Below, in pieces: positions 50,847 through 58,805 of a DNA stretch of 64,000 nt. The notes under the pieces were generated by a model, which worked only from the letters and a program-made list of their open reading frames with translations, ran no database searches and had not been told where the DNA came from. The stretch comes from Ruminococcus sp. (GTDB lineage: Bacteria; Bacillota; Clostridia; Oscillospirales; Ruminococcaceae), in assembly GCA_024697545.1 (NCBI GenBank), contig JAILFN010000111.1, positions 24,111 to 88,110 on the forward strand, read 5' to 3'. The first letter of the stretch is position 1; each line of letters begins with the position of its first letter. The translations under genes and the position numbers were made by a program.

Positions 50847-50947
50847 AACAAAACCTCCGTTCGCATTAATATGATACAGCATTGCTGCCGTCATATTATA
50901 TGACGAACCGGAGGTCTGTTTTCTGACAATTTTTTTGCCTGAAATTA

Positions 50948-51619
50948 TTATTTTACTTTTTGCACAGAATCTGCCATGTCCTTCAGCGCATTTTCATCAA
51001 TATTGCTGCTTATCATTATGATATAATCGCCGTTGTCCCAGATTATGGTGTTGTATCCCTGATTGTCTTCGTAGTAAACGGCTTCATTACCTTTGATGTC
51101 GATATGTGTGATCTCGGCACTTTCGGTATTTATTCCCATATCAAACTCCGACTTTACATACTGTGCAAAATCAATGACATTGTTGTTTTCATCGCTGTAT
51201 ATGATGTTGTTCGTATATTCGTCGAGGTCGGTGTATATCACATCATAGCCGCTGAGATCGGAGGTTATGCCGTAAATATCCTCGATCTTTTCAGGCGCGT
51301 CAAAGTCTTCCGCCGACCTGACTACCGAGAACCGCTTGTATATGTTGATGAAAAGATCCCTGAATGCTTCTCTGAGCGCCGAAACGCTCATTACCGTTGA
51401 GAATGATAATATGAATACTATCCCCGCGATGCAGGCGATACGCTTGCCTGCGGTGTTTATCATCATGTAGTATGACTTGTTTCGCCTTTTCACGAGCCTG
51501 TTCATCCTGCGCTCAAATGCGGGAGAGAAAACGTGCTCCTCATCGGACTCGGGAAGCATTGATCCATACTCGGCGGTCAGAGCATCGTATATAGCTTTTC
51601 TGTAATCGCCCGCTGCCAT
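50948..51619 (-). CDS. DUF4367-type membrane partner of the sigma factor (anti-sigma-like)
   Basis: 223 residues. A cytoplasmic N-terminus of about 55 residues, one helix (RIACIAGIVFILSFSTVMSV) and an extracellular DUF4367 domain (YDVIYTDLDEYTNNIIYSD...YNTIIWDNGDYIIMISS). Its start overlaps the sigma factor stop by one base, as is usual for sigma/anti-sigma pairs. The N-terminal region is the likely sigma-binding part; DUF4367 is thought to be the sensor. Confidence 0.85.
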   Translation of the reverse strand: MAAGDYRKAIYDALTAEYGSMLPESDEEHVFSPAFERRMNRLVKRRNKSYYMMINTAGKRIACIAGIVFILSFSTVMSVSALREAFRDLFINIYKRFSVVRSAEDFDAPEKIEDIYGITSDLSGYDVIYTDLDEYTNNIIYSDENNNVIDFAQYVKSEFDMGINTESAEITHIDIKGNEAVYYEDNQGYNTIIWDNGDYIIMISSNIDENALKDMADSVQKVK

Positions 51620-52152
51620 TATTCTTCCTCCTTCGTCAAAATTCGCTTGAGCATCGACCTTGCCCTTGAAACTCTTTTGTATACGGTGTCCGCCGAGATG
51701 TCAAGAGATTCTGAAATGCTCTTTACAGGCATTCCCATCAGGTCGTAAAGATAGATCATGTCCTTGTATTTCTGCGGCAGCTTTTTTATCGCCGAATAAA
51801 GCTCGTCATACTTGAACCTGTCAAGGTATTCGGGGTCTGCAAGATCTTCGGTCTCAATGCTGTCGGTCATATCCATTATCTTCTTTTTTGCGTTGTACCT
51901 GTCGATAGCTTTGTTCCTGTTAATAATGACGATATAGGAACGCATTTTCTGACGCTCTTTTTGTGAAATCTCTGTGAAATGATCGGCGATGGTCAGAAAA
52001 GTGTCCTCTACAACATCCTCCGCATCCTCGGGATCGCGGACTATCGCCAGTGCCGCGTGATACAGTTTTTGCTTGTATTCCTTGTATATCTGCTCGAATT
52101 TTATCTTGTCTTCTTCGGTTTCAAGCAGCGAAAGGTATATCATAGGTATCAA
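51619..52152 (-). CDS. ECF-type RNA polymerase sigma factor
   Basis: 177 residues: region 2 (YHAALAIVRDPEDAEDVVEDTFLT) and region 4 helix-turn-helix (LPQKYKDMIYLYDLMGMPVKSISESLDISADTVYKRVSRAR). The start TTG at 52152 is supported by AAGGAAG 8 bases upstream; the first ATG (52143) is too far from it. It probably directs transcription of the downstream secreted protein, peptidase and lipoprotein genes, by inference from operon order. Confidence 0.9.
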   Translation of the reverse strand: MIPMIYLSLLETEEDKIKFEQIYKEYKQKLYHAALAIVRDPEDAEDVVEDTFLTIADHFTEISQKERQKMRSYIVIINRNKAIDRYNAKKKIMDMTDSIETEDLADPEYLDRFKYDELYSAIKKLPQKYKDMIYLYDLMGMPVKSISESLDISADTVYKRVSRARSMLKRILTKEEE

Positions 52153-52449
52153 TTGTCACACTTCCTTTTTCTTTTGAAGTTCCAGTTGATTATAGCACAT
52201 AATAGCTATTAATGCAAGGCAATTGGTGTGAACATATGTATCATTTTCAATTTGCTAACAATTATGGTGATGACCTGTCAGATTTTTTGTGATGAAAACG
52301 AAGCTGCCTCGGACGGCAAGTGAGTAAAAAATGAAATAAACGATTTTTGTGGGCATCAAAAACTTACCGCATGATATAAGACTAACCCTATTGCCATACT
52401 TGCCCAAATGTGCTATAATATAAAAAAACGAAAGAAAGGAAGCCCTGAT
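52153..52449. other. Divergent gap between the sigma factor and esterase genes
   Basis: 297 bp, AT-rich. The esterase promoter is at its right end. No consensus sigma-A promoter was seen for the minus-strand sigma gene, which fits autoregulation by that sigma factor. An 18-codon frame near 52230 has no ribosome site. Confidence 0.4.
52391..52419 (+). promoter_or_regulatory. Sigma-A promoter of the esterase gene
   Basis: TTGCCA (52391-52396) and TATAAT (52414-52419), 17-bp spacer. Confidence 0.8.
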
Positions 52450-53445
52450 ATGAAGATGAAAAGAACAGCTCTGTTGATAATGGCTGCGTGCGTGGCAGCG
52501 TTGACCTCCTGCGGGAGCAGCAAGTTGGCAGCAGACAAGTTCGGCTCTGAGATATCGGAGGATACCTATGCACAGACGGCAGCAGCTGATGAAAGCGAAC
52601 CCACCGCTGAAGGAGATGACGAAGAAATGTATTATAATGACTGCATAAACAAGCTGGCAGAAAAAGCCCCGAATGAAATGCTCAAAAGGCGTGACGGTGT
52701 GACCTACCCTCGTTTTGAGGCTGCGTCATACTTCTCAACAACGGCAGAGCGAGAGACTCCCGTAAACGTGCTGCTGCCCGCCGGTTACAGCGAGGATAAG
52801 AAATACCCTGTCCTCTATGTGCTTCACGGCTATTGGTGCGATCAGGATCAGATGACTGCCGAGAATATGCACATATCCGTTATGCTGAACAACCTTGCAG
52901 CCGACGGTGAAGCCGAGGAAATGATAGTCGTGAGCCCGTATATCTATTGCAGCCGTGAGCAGGAGAAGTGTACCGCGATGGACGCGGCGAACACTCTCGC
53001 ATACGATAACTTCATCAATGACCTCACGACTGATCTTATGCCGTTCATAGAAGAAAATTATTCCGCTGCGGTCGGAAAAGAGAACACCGCGATAACAGGT
53101 TTTTCGATGGGCGGCAGGGAAGCTCTGTTCATCGGCTTTACCTATCCGGACCGATTCGGCTATACCGGCGCTGCCTGCCCCGCCCCCGGTGTCATCAGCG
53201 GCACGGGCATTCCCTATAACCTCGAATGCGAGGAATTCTCATTCACCGACAGCAAGCCTTATCTTGTGCTGATAAGCGCAGGCACGAATGACAATGTGGT
53301 CGGCAACAATCCGAGGATATATCACGAAACGCTCGAGCAAAACGGCACTCAGCACATCTGGCACGAGGTCGAAGGCACAGCTCACGACGGCAGTACCGTC
53401 ACACCTCACCTATACAATTTCTTGAGGATGGCGTTTAAAGCATAA
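52450..53445 (+). CDS. Lipoprotein esterase (feruloyl/acetyl-xylan esterase type)
   Basis: 331 residues. A lipobox signal (AALTSCGSS), an acidic linker, then an alpha/beta hydrolase of the Esterase_D/CE1 type: VLYVLHGY oxyanion loop, nucleophile Ser in ITGFSMGGREAL, and the His in EGTAHDG. Such enzymes remove feruloyl or acetyl groups from plant polysaccharides, fitting a fibre degrader, though no glycosidase is nearby. RBS GAAAGGAAG precedes ATG 52450; ATG 52456 is possible. The tRNA-Thr gene follows on the other strand. Confidence 0.85.
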   Translation: MKMKRTALLIMAACVAALTSCGSSKLAADKFGSEISEDTYAQTAAADESEPTAEGDDEEMYYNDCINKLAEKAPNEMLKRRDGVTYPRFEAASYFSTTAERETPVNVLLPAGYSEDKKYPVLYVLHGYWCDQDQMTAENMHISVMLNNLAADGEAEEMIVVSPYIYCSREQEKCTAMDAANTLAYDNFINDLTTDLMPFIEENYSAAVGKENTAITGFSMGGREALFIGFTYPDRFGYTGAACPAPGVISGTGIPYNLECEEFSFTDSKPYLVLISAGTNDNVVGNNPRIYHETLEQNGTQHIWHEVEGTAHDGSTVTPHLYNFLRMAFKA

Positions 53446-53476
53446 AAATCCCCCGACCTTTTTCAGATTGGGGGAT
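53443..53476 (-). terminator. Terminator of tRNA-Thr
   Basis: ATCCCCC (53448-53454) and GGGGGAT (53470-53476) pair; on the minus strand a T run follows. It also abuts the esterase stop. Confidence 0.7.
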
Positions 53477-53481
53477 CAATA

Positions 53482-53554
53482 AGCTGGTAGCCGGACTCGA
53501 ACCGGCGACCTGCGCATTACGAATGCGCTGCTCTACCAACTGAGCCATACCAGC
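53482..53554 (-). tRNA. trnT: tRNA-Thr (CGT)
   Basis: 73 nt. Acceptor GCTGGTA/TACCAGC, D loop AGTTGGTA, anticodon stem GCGCA/TGCGC with loop TTCGTAA (anticodon CGT, reads ACG), T loop TTCGAGT, discriminator T. Confidence 0.95.
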
Positions 53555-53573
53555 GCTTCAATAAAGCAATAAT

Positions 53574-53602
53574 ATTATATCATATCCTGCGGCTGATGTC
53601 AA
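53574..53602 (-). promoter_or_regulatory. Strong promoter of tRNA-Thr
   Basis: Minus strand TTGACA (53602-53597) and TATAAT (53579-53574), 17-bp spacer, extended -10 TGATATAAT. Confidence 0.9.
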
Positions 53603-53652
53603 GCCCTTGATGACAAAAAAATTCGGAGCCGCGTTTTTTTCTTTGTAAGATG

Positions 53653-53681
53653 TTGATATATCACCGTTTTTGTGTTATGAT
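53653..53681 (+). promoter_or_regulatory. Promoter upstream of the PASTA sigma operon
   Basis: TTGATA (53653-53658) and TATGAT (53676-53681), 17-bp spacer. A leader of about 180 nt follows, with AGTGAC/GTCACT (53694-53746) enclosing an AGCAGGGG...CTCCTTGCT stem. Confidence 0.6.
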
Positions 53682-53867
53682 CGTTTCGGGCATAGTGACG
53701 TTAGCAGGGGCAGTTCGGCTCCTTGCTCTTATTATCCCATGTCACTTTGGCTCCTGTTTTGCAGGACATTTTTTGAAATGAACCTGACAAAAAATTATTT
53801 GCACAGTGTAACATTTCCGGCTTTCTTTGTGTACATATAGATGAAAAAACTTCACGGAGAGATTCAA

Positions 53868-54407
53868 ATGAAGGATAAGCTTATCGAAAAATTGAATAAC
53901 GGCGATATCTGCGCGTTTGAAAAGCTGATGAGAGAGTACAGCGGCTATGTATTCGCAGTCGTGCGCAATCATTCCAAAGATATCCTGACCTATGAGGATA
54001 TGGAGGAACTGACCGCAGATACCTTTGCGGCTCTTTGGCAAAGCAGGGAAAGCATTTCTCCCGACAAACCGCTGATGCCTTTTCTTGCGGTCACGGCGAG
54101 GAACAAAACGCTCAACCGCCTGCGAAGCGTCAGGCTGACAGTCCCGCTTGAAGAAGCAGCCGGTGTTCCCGCGCTCCACGATCTGAGCGACCGGGAACAG
54201 GAGGCTGTCACAGAGATCCTTGACGCGGTCTCGGAACTGCCCGATACTTCCCGCGAGGTATTTTTCAGATACTATTTGTACGGTGAGCCTTTGGATAGGA
54301 TCTCCAAAGAACTCGGACTAAGCCCGTCTAATATTCGGACAAGGCTCTGCCGTTCGAGAGACAAGATCAAGAAACAGCTTTTGGAAAGGGGATACATTAA
54401 TGAATGA
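53868..54407 (+). CDS. ECF-type sigma factor paired with a PASTA membrane protein
   Basis: 179 residues: region 2 (FEKLMREYSGYVFAVVRN...TADTFAALWQSRES) and region 4 (LPDTSREVFFRYYLYGEPLDRISKELGLSPSNIRTRLCRSRD). GGAGA precedes ATG 53868. The stop overlaps the partner gene by 8 bp, so the two are translationally coupled. Target genes are unknown, presumably including its own operon. Confidence 0.9.
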   Translation: MKDKLIEKLNNGDICAFEKLMREYSGYVFAVVRNHSKDILTYEDMEELTADTFAALWQSRESISPDKPLMPFLAVTARNKTLNRLRSVRLTVPLEEAAGVPALHDLSDREQEAVTEILDAVSELPDTSREVFFRYYLYGEPLDRISKELGLSPSNIRTRLCRSRDKIKKQLLERGYINE

Positions 54408-55659
54408 TAAAATACTTCCTTTTGATAAAGAACAACTTTCCGACGCTTCTCTCGACAGGATAATGGCTATGGCTTATCAAAAAGCGGGCATATCAAAGAA
54501 AGAGAGAACGGAAATGGAATACAACTATTCAGAACCGATCATTACGATGAAAAGATCGGAAGAAAACATAACGGATAAAAACATATACGTCAGCAAGGTA
54601 AAGAGCAGAAAGGGCGGTGTCGCCGCTGCTTGTATAGCCCTGCTTTTAGTCGGAACGGTGGGCGGAGTCCTGTTCTTCGGCAAAAACCTTGAGACAGAAC
54701 CGCCTCACACCGATCCTGCGGCACAGTTCGCTTCTCTCGGTGATTCGCTCGGCGAACCGACGGTCAGCACGGATGACGACAAGGCGCTTATCGAGCTCCC
54801 CGATGTCGTCGGCATGGAAGAAAGCAAGGCCTGTCAGACTCTCATTGAAGCTGGATTTCTGCCGATAAAGCGTGAGATGTATGACGATAAGGTAGAAGCA
54901 GGTCATGTGATAAAGACCGACCCCGAAGCCGCCCTCGATAAACGCTACGAGATGAACACGGAGGTCACTTATTATGTAAGCCTTGGACCTCTTGATGGAT
55001 CGTCCACGGGGACAACAGCATCAGACAGCGTGACATCTGATAAACATGATACCATCGAGACTTCTGTTACCGTTGATACTACAGTACCTGAGCAGATAAC
55101 TCCGGACGTTGAAAAAGTCACACTGCCCGATCTCGTCGGACTTTCGCAGGAAAAGGCTATCGCCGCGCTTGAAGAATGCGGTCTTGATTATGAGGTGGTG
55201 GAGATAAAGTATTACGCTGACAAGGGCAAGGTCATAGAACAGAGCATAGCCTCCGGCACGGTCGTTGACAAGGATAGTGTGATAACCATATACGTCTCTA
55301 CAGGAGATCCCGAGATCGTTGAGATGACAATGCAGATACCTATCCCCGAAGGCGCTAAAGGCAGCTACACCTTTGATGTCTACCGTGAAGGCACAGTGAT
55401 CTATACCAAGACCGTTACAGATACGTCGCTATATGCCGGAAAGACGGTCAATTTTGACATCTACGGCACCGCAAAAGAAGTTCTGCATATATATGTAAAA
55501 AACAACGATCTTGGCTGGGACAACTATTTCAGATATGCAGTGTATAATATAGATTACGACAATAAGACGGTACAGCTTGACGGCGAGCTCAACGAAAAGG
55601 ATTTCCTTGACCCGCCCAAGCAGTGGGATGATCTCAGTGGTTTTGATGATCTTGGTTAA
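54400..55659 (+). CDS. PASTA-domain membrane protein, probable anti-sigma factor
   Basis: 419 residues. A cytoplasmic N-terminus (1-70), a helix (about 72-93), two extracellular PASTA domains (about 131-196, starting LPDVVGMEESKA, and 239-302, starting LPDLVGLSQEKA), and a C-terminal beta domain (305-395) like the tail of Clostridial Stk/PrkC ectodomains. There is no kinase. PASTA domains bind muropeptides or lipid II, so the expected role is to hold or release the upstream sigma factor in response to cell-wall state. The cytoplasmic part would bind sigma; this is inferred from the gene pair. Confidence 0.88.
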   Translation: MNDKILPFDKEQLSDASLDRIMAMAYQKAGISKKERTEMEYNYSEPIITMKRSEENITDKNIYVSKVKSRKGGVAAACIALLLVGTVGGVLFFGKNLETEPPHTDPAAQFASLGDSLGEPTVSTDDDKALIELPDVVGMEESKACQTLIEAGFLPIKREMYDDKVEAGHVIKTDPEAALDKRYEMNTEVTYYVSLGPLDGSSTGTTASDSVTSDKHDTIETSVTVDTTVPEQITPDVEKVTLPDLVGLSQEKAIAALEECGLDYEVVEIKYYADKGKVIEQSIASGTVVDKDSVITIYVSTGDPEIVEMTMQIPIPEGAKGSYTFDVYREGTVIYTKTVTDTSLYAGKTVNFDIYGTAKEVLHIYVKNNDLGWDNYFRYAVYNIDYDNKTVQLDGELNEKDFLDPPKQWDDLSGFDDLG

Positions 55660-55673
55660 TGAGAATAATAAGA

Positions 55674-55702
55674 TTGACATTCCCGCCGGTATGTGTTATA
55701 AT
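55674..55702 (+). promoter_or_regulatory. Sigma-A promoter of the mrp gene
   Basis: TTGACA (55674-55679) and TATAAT (55697-55702), 17-bp spacer. Confidence 0.92.
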
Positions 55703-55738
55703 ATAAAATGATTTTATGACCAGAAAGGAATGTTCAAA

Positions 55739-56560
55739 TTGTCAGAAGAATGTACACATGATTGTTCAAGCTGTTCTGCGGACTGCGAGTCACGCGGGGG
55801 CGGCATACAGAAAGCTCCACTGCACGCAGGCTGCTCGGTCAAAAAGGTCATCGCAGTAGTCAGCGGTAAGGGCGGTGTCGGCAAGTCGCTCGTCACCTCG
55901 CTCATGGCGGTCAACGCAAAGAGAAGAGGCTTCAAGACCGCTGTTCTCGATGCAGATATCACAGGTCCTTCCATACCGAAAGCTTTCGGCATAAATGGTA
56001 AGGCTGAGGGAACGGAAGAGTACATATTCCCTTGTGTCTCCGAAGGCGGTATATCCGTAATGTCCATAAACCTGCTGATGGAGAACTCCAGCGATCCCGT
56101 TATCTGGCGCGGTCCCGTTATCGCAGGCGCAGTAACTCAGTTCTGGTCTGATGTACTGTGGGACGATGTAGATTATATGTTCGTCGATATGCCCCCCGGA
56201 ACAGGCGATGTTCCCCTGACCGTGTTCCAGTCGCTTCCCGTTGACGGCATCATTGTCGTAACTTCGCCTCAGTCCCTCGTTTCCGAGGTCGTTACAAAGG
56301 CGGTCAAGATGGCAAAGCTCATGAATATCCCGATCTACGGTATCGTTGAGAATATGAGCTTCGTCAAGTGTCCCGACTGCGGCAAGGAGATAAAGATCTT
56401 CGGTGAAAGCCATGTTGAGGAGATAGCAGGGGAGTACGGACTTGATGTGCTCGCCCGCCTGCCGATCATGCCCGAGCTCGCATCCCTTTGCGATGCAGGA
56501 AAGATAGAGGACGCTCCGCAGGAGGCTATACCCGCGATAGATAAGATCTTTGCAGAATGA
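55739..56560 (+). CDS. mrp: Mrp/NBP35-type Fe-S cluster carrier ATPase
   Basis: 273 residues. An N-terminal Cys motif (CTHDCSSC), the deviant Walker A SGKGGVGKS, MPPGTGDVPLT and the Cys pair CPDCG that bridges Fe-S clusters in the dimer. It delivers clusters to apo-proteins. The start is TTG 55739, 9 bases from AAAGGA; an ATG at 55730 abuts the site. Ends against the spoVA genes. Confidence 0.92.
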   Translation: MSEECTHDCSSCSADCESRGGGIQKAPLHAGCSVKKVIAVVSGKGGVGKSLVTSLMAVNAKRRGFKTAVLDADITGPSIPKAFGINGKAEGTEEYIFPCVSEGGISVMSINLLMENSSDPVIWRGPVIAGAVTQFWSDVLWDDVDYMFVDMPPGTGDVPLTVFQSLPVDGIIVVTSPQSLVSEVVTKAVKMAKLMNIPIYGIVENMSFVKCPDCGKEIKIFGESHVEEIAGEYGLDVLARLPIMPELASLCDAGKIEDAPQEAIPAIDKIFAE

Positions 56561-56568
56561 TCTATTGA

Positions 56569-56593
56569 TCCCCCCGCTTTTTCGGCGGGGGGA
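56569..56593. terminator. GC-rich hairpin between mrp and spoVAE
   Basis: TCCCCCCGC (56569-56577) and GCGGGGGGA (56585-56593) form a perfect stem between convergent genes; no strong T tract on either side. Confidence 0.7.
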
Positions 56594-56607
56594 CTGCATT
56601 TGGAGTG

Positions 56608-56964
56608 TCAGGAACGCGCACTGCTCCGCGAGAAGAGCGAAGCGATAAGACCGAGTATCAGTGCTGCCGTTATGCCCGCAGCTCCCGCCGTCATACCACC
56701 GCTCAGTATCCCTATAACGCCGTCGCTGTCTACGGCTTTTCTTACGCCTTCCGCGATGAGATTCCCGAAGCCCGTGAGCGGCACTGAAGCTCCGGCACCC
56801 GCAAAGTCGGCAAGAGGACGGTATATCCCAAGCCCGCCGAGTATAACTCCCGCGACTACATATCCCGTCAGTATCCTTGCGGGCGTGAGGCGTGTAAAGT
56901 CGATAAGGATCTGCCCGACAGCGCAGAACAGACCGCCTACTATAAATGCCGTGATAAACTGCAT
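56608..56964 (-). CDS. spoVAE: Stage V sporulation protein AE
   Basis: 118 residues, three or four helices (FITAFIVGGLFCAVGQILID..., GAGASVPLTGFGNLIAEGV). The GFGN-rich pattern identifies SpoVAE, part of the channel that loads and releases dipicolinic acid in spores. It follows spoVAD by 12 bp. Confidence 0.9.
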   Translation of the reverse strand: MQFITAFIVGGLFCAVGQILIDFTRLTPARILTGYVVAGVILGGLGIYRPLADFAGAGASVPLTGFGNLIAEGVRKAVDSDGVIGILSGGMTAGAAGITAALILGLIASLFSRSSARS

Positions 56965-56976
56965 ACTTCGCTCCTT

Positions 56977-57993
56977 TCAGATGTTCGGGTGAATGTTAAG
57001 ATCGTGAGACAGCCACACCGCATGGGATATCGAGGGGATGCTCTCACCTTGCTGGTTGGTCGTCGGTGACATTAGCGCACCCGTTGCGGCAAACAGGATG
57101 TTCTTGAATTCTCCGCTTCGTATACGCGGGATGATATATCCGCAGAGCACTCCCGCCGAGCAGCCGCAGCCGCTTCCACCCGCGTGAACGTCCTGCGTGT
57201 CGAAGTCGTAGAGCATCGTGCCGCAGTCGCGGTGAACCGAACGGATATCGAAGCCGTCGCGTTCCGCAAGCTCGCACAGCAGACGGCTGCCTACCTTCCC
57301 GAGATCCCCTGTCAGTATCATATCAAAAGCGTCGGGAGAGATCGCGGTATCTGTCAGAAAACAGTGTATCGTCTCCCATGCGGCGGGCGCCATCGCGGCA
57401 CCCATGTTGTTAGCATCGGTTATGCCGGGGTCTACTATCATTCCTGCCGTGAAGCCTCTAACATAGGGAGCTTTACTCTCGGCGGACACGCATAAGGCTC
57501 CCGAAGCTGTTGCCGTCCATTGCGATGTTGGAGGACGCTGCCCGCCGTAGTTGAGAGGGTAGCGGTACTGCCTTTCCGCAGAACAGAAATGCGAAGATGT
57601 GACCGCTGCCGCTTTTCCCGCATATCCTGCCTGCACGAAAGCCGCCGAAAGGAGCAGGCTTTCAGCCATAGTAGAGCAGGCACCGTATACGCCGAGAAAG
57701 GGTATGCCGAGCTCACGTATGCCGTAGGTCGTGCCCGCGCACTGATTTAGCAGGTCGCCGCCGAATACTATGTCTATGTCATTTTCGGATATCGCTGCCT
57801 TGTCCATCATATGGAGCATCGCTTCCTTTTGAAGCTTGCTCTCGCCCTTCTCAAAGCTGTCGGTAGAGAGATACGGGTCTTCGTTTATCTTGTCGAAGTA
57901 TTTCCCCATAGGACCGTCTGCTTCCATCTTTCCACCGACTGCTGCCGAAGATGTGATGCAGGGCGGCTTTGCGAATATGTGAGTCCTTTTCAT
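56977..57993 (-). CDS. spoVAD: Stage V sporulation protein AD (DPA-binding, thiolase fold)
   Basis: 338 residues, the normal length. It has the thiolase-like fold with the Cys of GVYGACSTMAES, the GGSGCGCSA loop near the C-terminus and the start KRTHIFAKPPCITSSAA. SpoVAD binds dipicolinic acid in the spore inner membrane. In most sporeformers spoVAC precedes it; here the next gene upstream is queH on the opposite strand, so the cluster is spoVAD-spoVAE only. AAGGGGC precedes the ATG. Confidence 0.92.
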   Translation of the reverse strand: MKRTHIFAKPPCITSSAAVGGKMEADGPMGKYFDKINEDPYLSTDSFEKGESKLQKEAMLHMMDKAAISENDIDIVFGGDLLNQCAGTTYGIRELGIPFLGVYGACSTMAESLLLSAAFVQAGYAGKAAAVTSSHFCSAERQYRYPLNYGGQRPPTSQWTATASGALCVSAESKAPYVRGFTAGMIVDPGITDANNMGAAMAPAAWETIHCFLTDTAISPDAFDMILTGDLGKVGSRLLCELAERDGFDIRSVHRDCGTMLYDFDTQDVHAGGSGCGCSAGVLCGYIIPRIRSGEFKNILFAATGALMSPTTNQQGESIPSISHAVWLSHDLNIHPNI

Positions 57994-58047
57994 TATATCA
58001 GCCCCTTGTACGTTGCTAAAGCTATTATCCCCGAAAGAAGGTAGATT

Positions 58048-58695
58048 ATGCAAAAAAGAAATTATCAGAAGGAGCTTGATAAGCTTTTGGAGTCTTTGCC
58101 GAAAGATAACAAGCCCACTCTGCTGCTCCATGCCTGCTGCGCCCCGTGTTCGTCTTATACCCTTGAGTATCTCTCAAGGTATTTCAGGATAACGGTATTC
58201 TTCTATAACCCCAATATCTCTCCCGAAGAGGAGTTCACAAAGCGTGCCGAAGAACTCAGAAGGCTTATTTCTGAAATGCCTCTTGAAACTCCCGTCGGGC
58301 TTATCGTCGCGAAATATGACTCCCGCGAATTCTATGATGCCGTAAAAGGCATGGAAGACCTGCCTGAGGGCGGGGAGAGGTGTTATGTTTGCTATAAGCT
58401 GCGGCTGGATAAAACAGCTTTAGCCGCTGCCGAGAACGGCTTTGATTATTTCGCCACGACACTTTCGATATCGCCTTACAAAAACGCACAGTGGCTGAAT
58501 GATATATCGGAAGAATTGGCAGAGATATACAGCGTCAAAGCACTGCCGTGTGACTTCAAAAAACGCGGCGGCTACAAGCGCTCCATCGAGCTTTCGGCAC
58601 AGTATTCTCTTTACAGGCAGGACTACTGCGGCTGCGTTTATTCCAGGAGAGAGCGTGAGGTTTTGAAAGCAAAACGCAGCGTAAGCGCGGAGTAA
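58048..58695 (+). CDS. queH: Epoxyqueuosine reductase QueH
   Basis: 215 residues. Cys motifs HACCAPC, CYVCYKLRL and YCGCVYS form the cluster- and metal-binding sites of QueH (DUF208), which reduces epoxyqueuosine to queuosine in tRNA. It starts 54 bp from the divergent spoVAD, which leaves little room for two promoters. Confidence 0.93.
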   Translation: MQKRNYQKELDKLLESLPKDNKPTLLLHACCAPCSSYTLEYLSRYFRITVFFYNPNISPEEEFTKRAEELRRLISEMPLETPVGLIVAKYDSREFYDAVKGMEDLPEGGERCYVCYKLRLDKTALAAAENGFDYFATTLSISPYKNAQWLNDISEELAEIYSVKALPCDFKKRGGYKRSIELSAQYSLYRQDYCGCVYSRREREVLKAKRSVSAE

Positions 58696-58726
58696 GTTAC
58701 ATTTGTTTTACAATTTATAAAATCGC

Positions 58727-58755
58727 TTGATTTTAAGCATGATGTATGTTACAAT
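58727..58755 (+). promoter_or_regulatory. Promoter of the HAD phosphatase gene
   Basis: TTGATT (58727-58732) and TACAAT (58750-58755), 17-bp spacer. Confidence 0.7.
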
Positions 58756-58805
58756 AAAAAAGTATTGTTGCTATGAGCAATAGATTCCGACAAAGGATTG
58801 TTTTT

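Larger units (their letters stand above)
53555..53867 (+). other. Gap between tRNA-Thr and the PASTA sigma operon
   Basis: Divergent promoters for tRNA-Thr (minus) and the sigma operon (plus) fill it, followed by a leader with nested inverted arms at 53694-53746 and an AT-rich stretch before the sigma ribosome site. No gene is seen. Confidence 0.5.

Noticed and set aside
53694..53746. Another tRNA or small RNA gene near tRNA-Thr
   Set aside because: The nested arms do not form a cloverleaf and no terminator follows; kept only as a leader structure.
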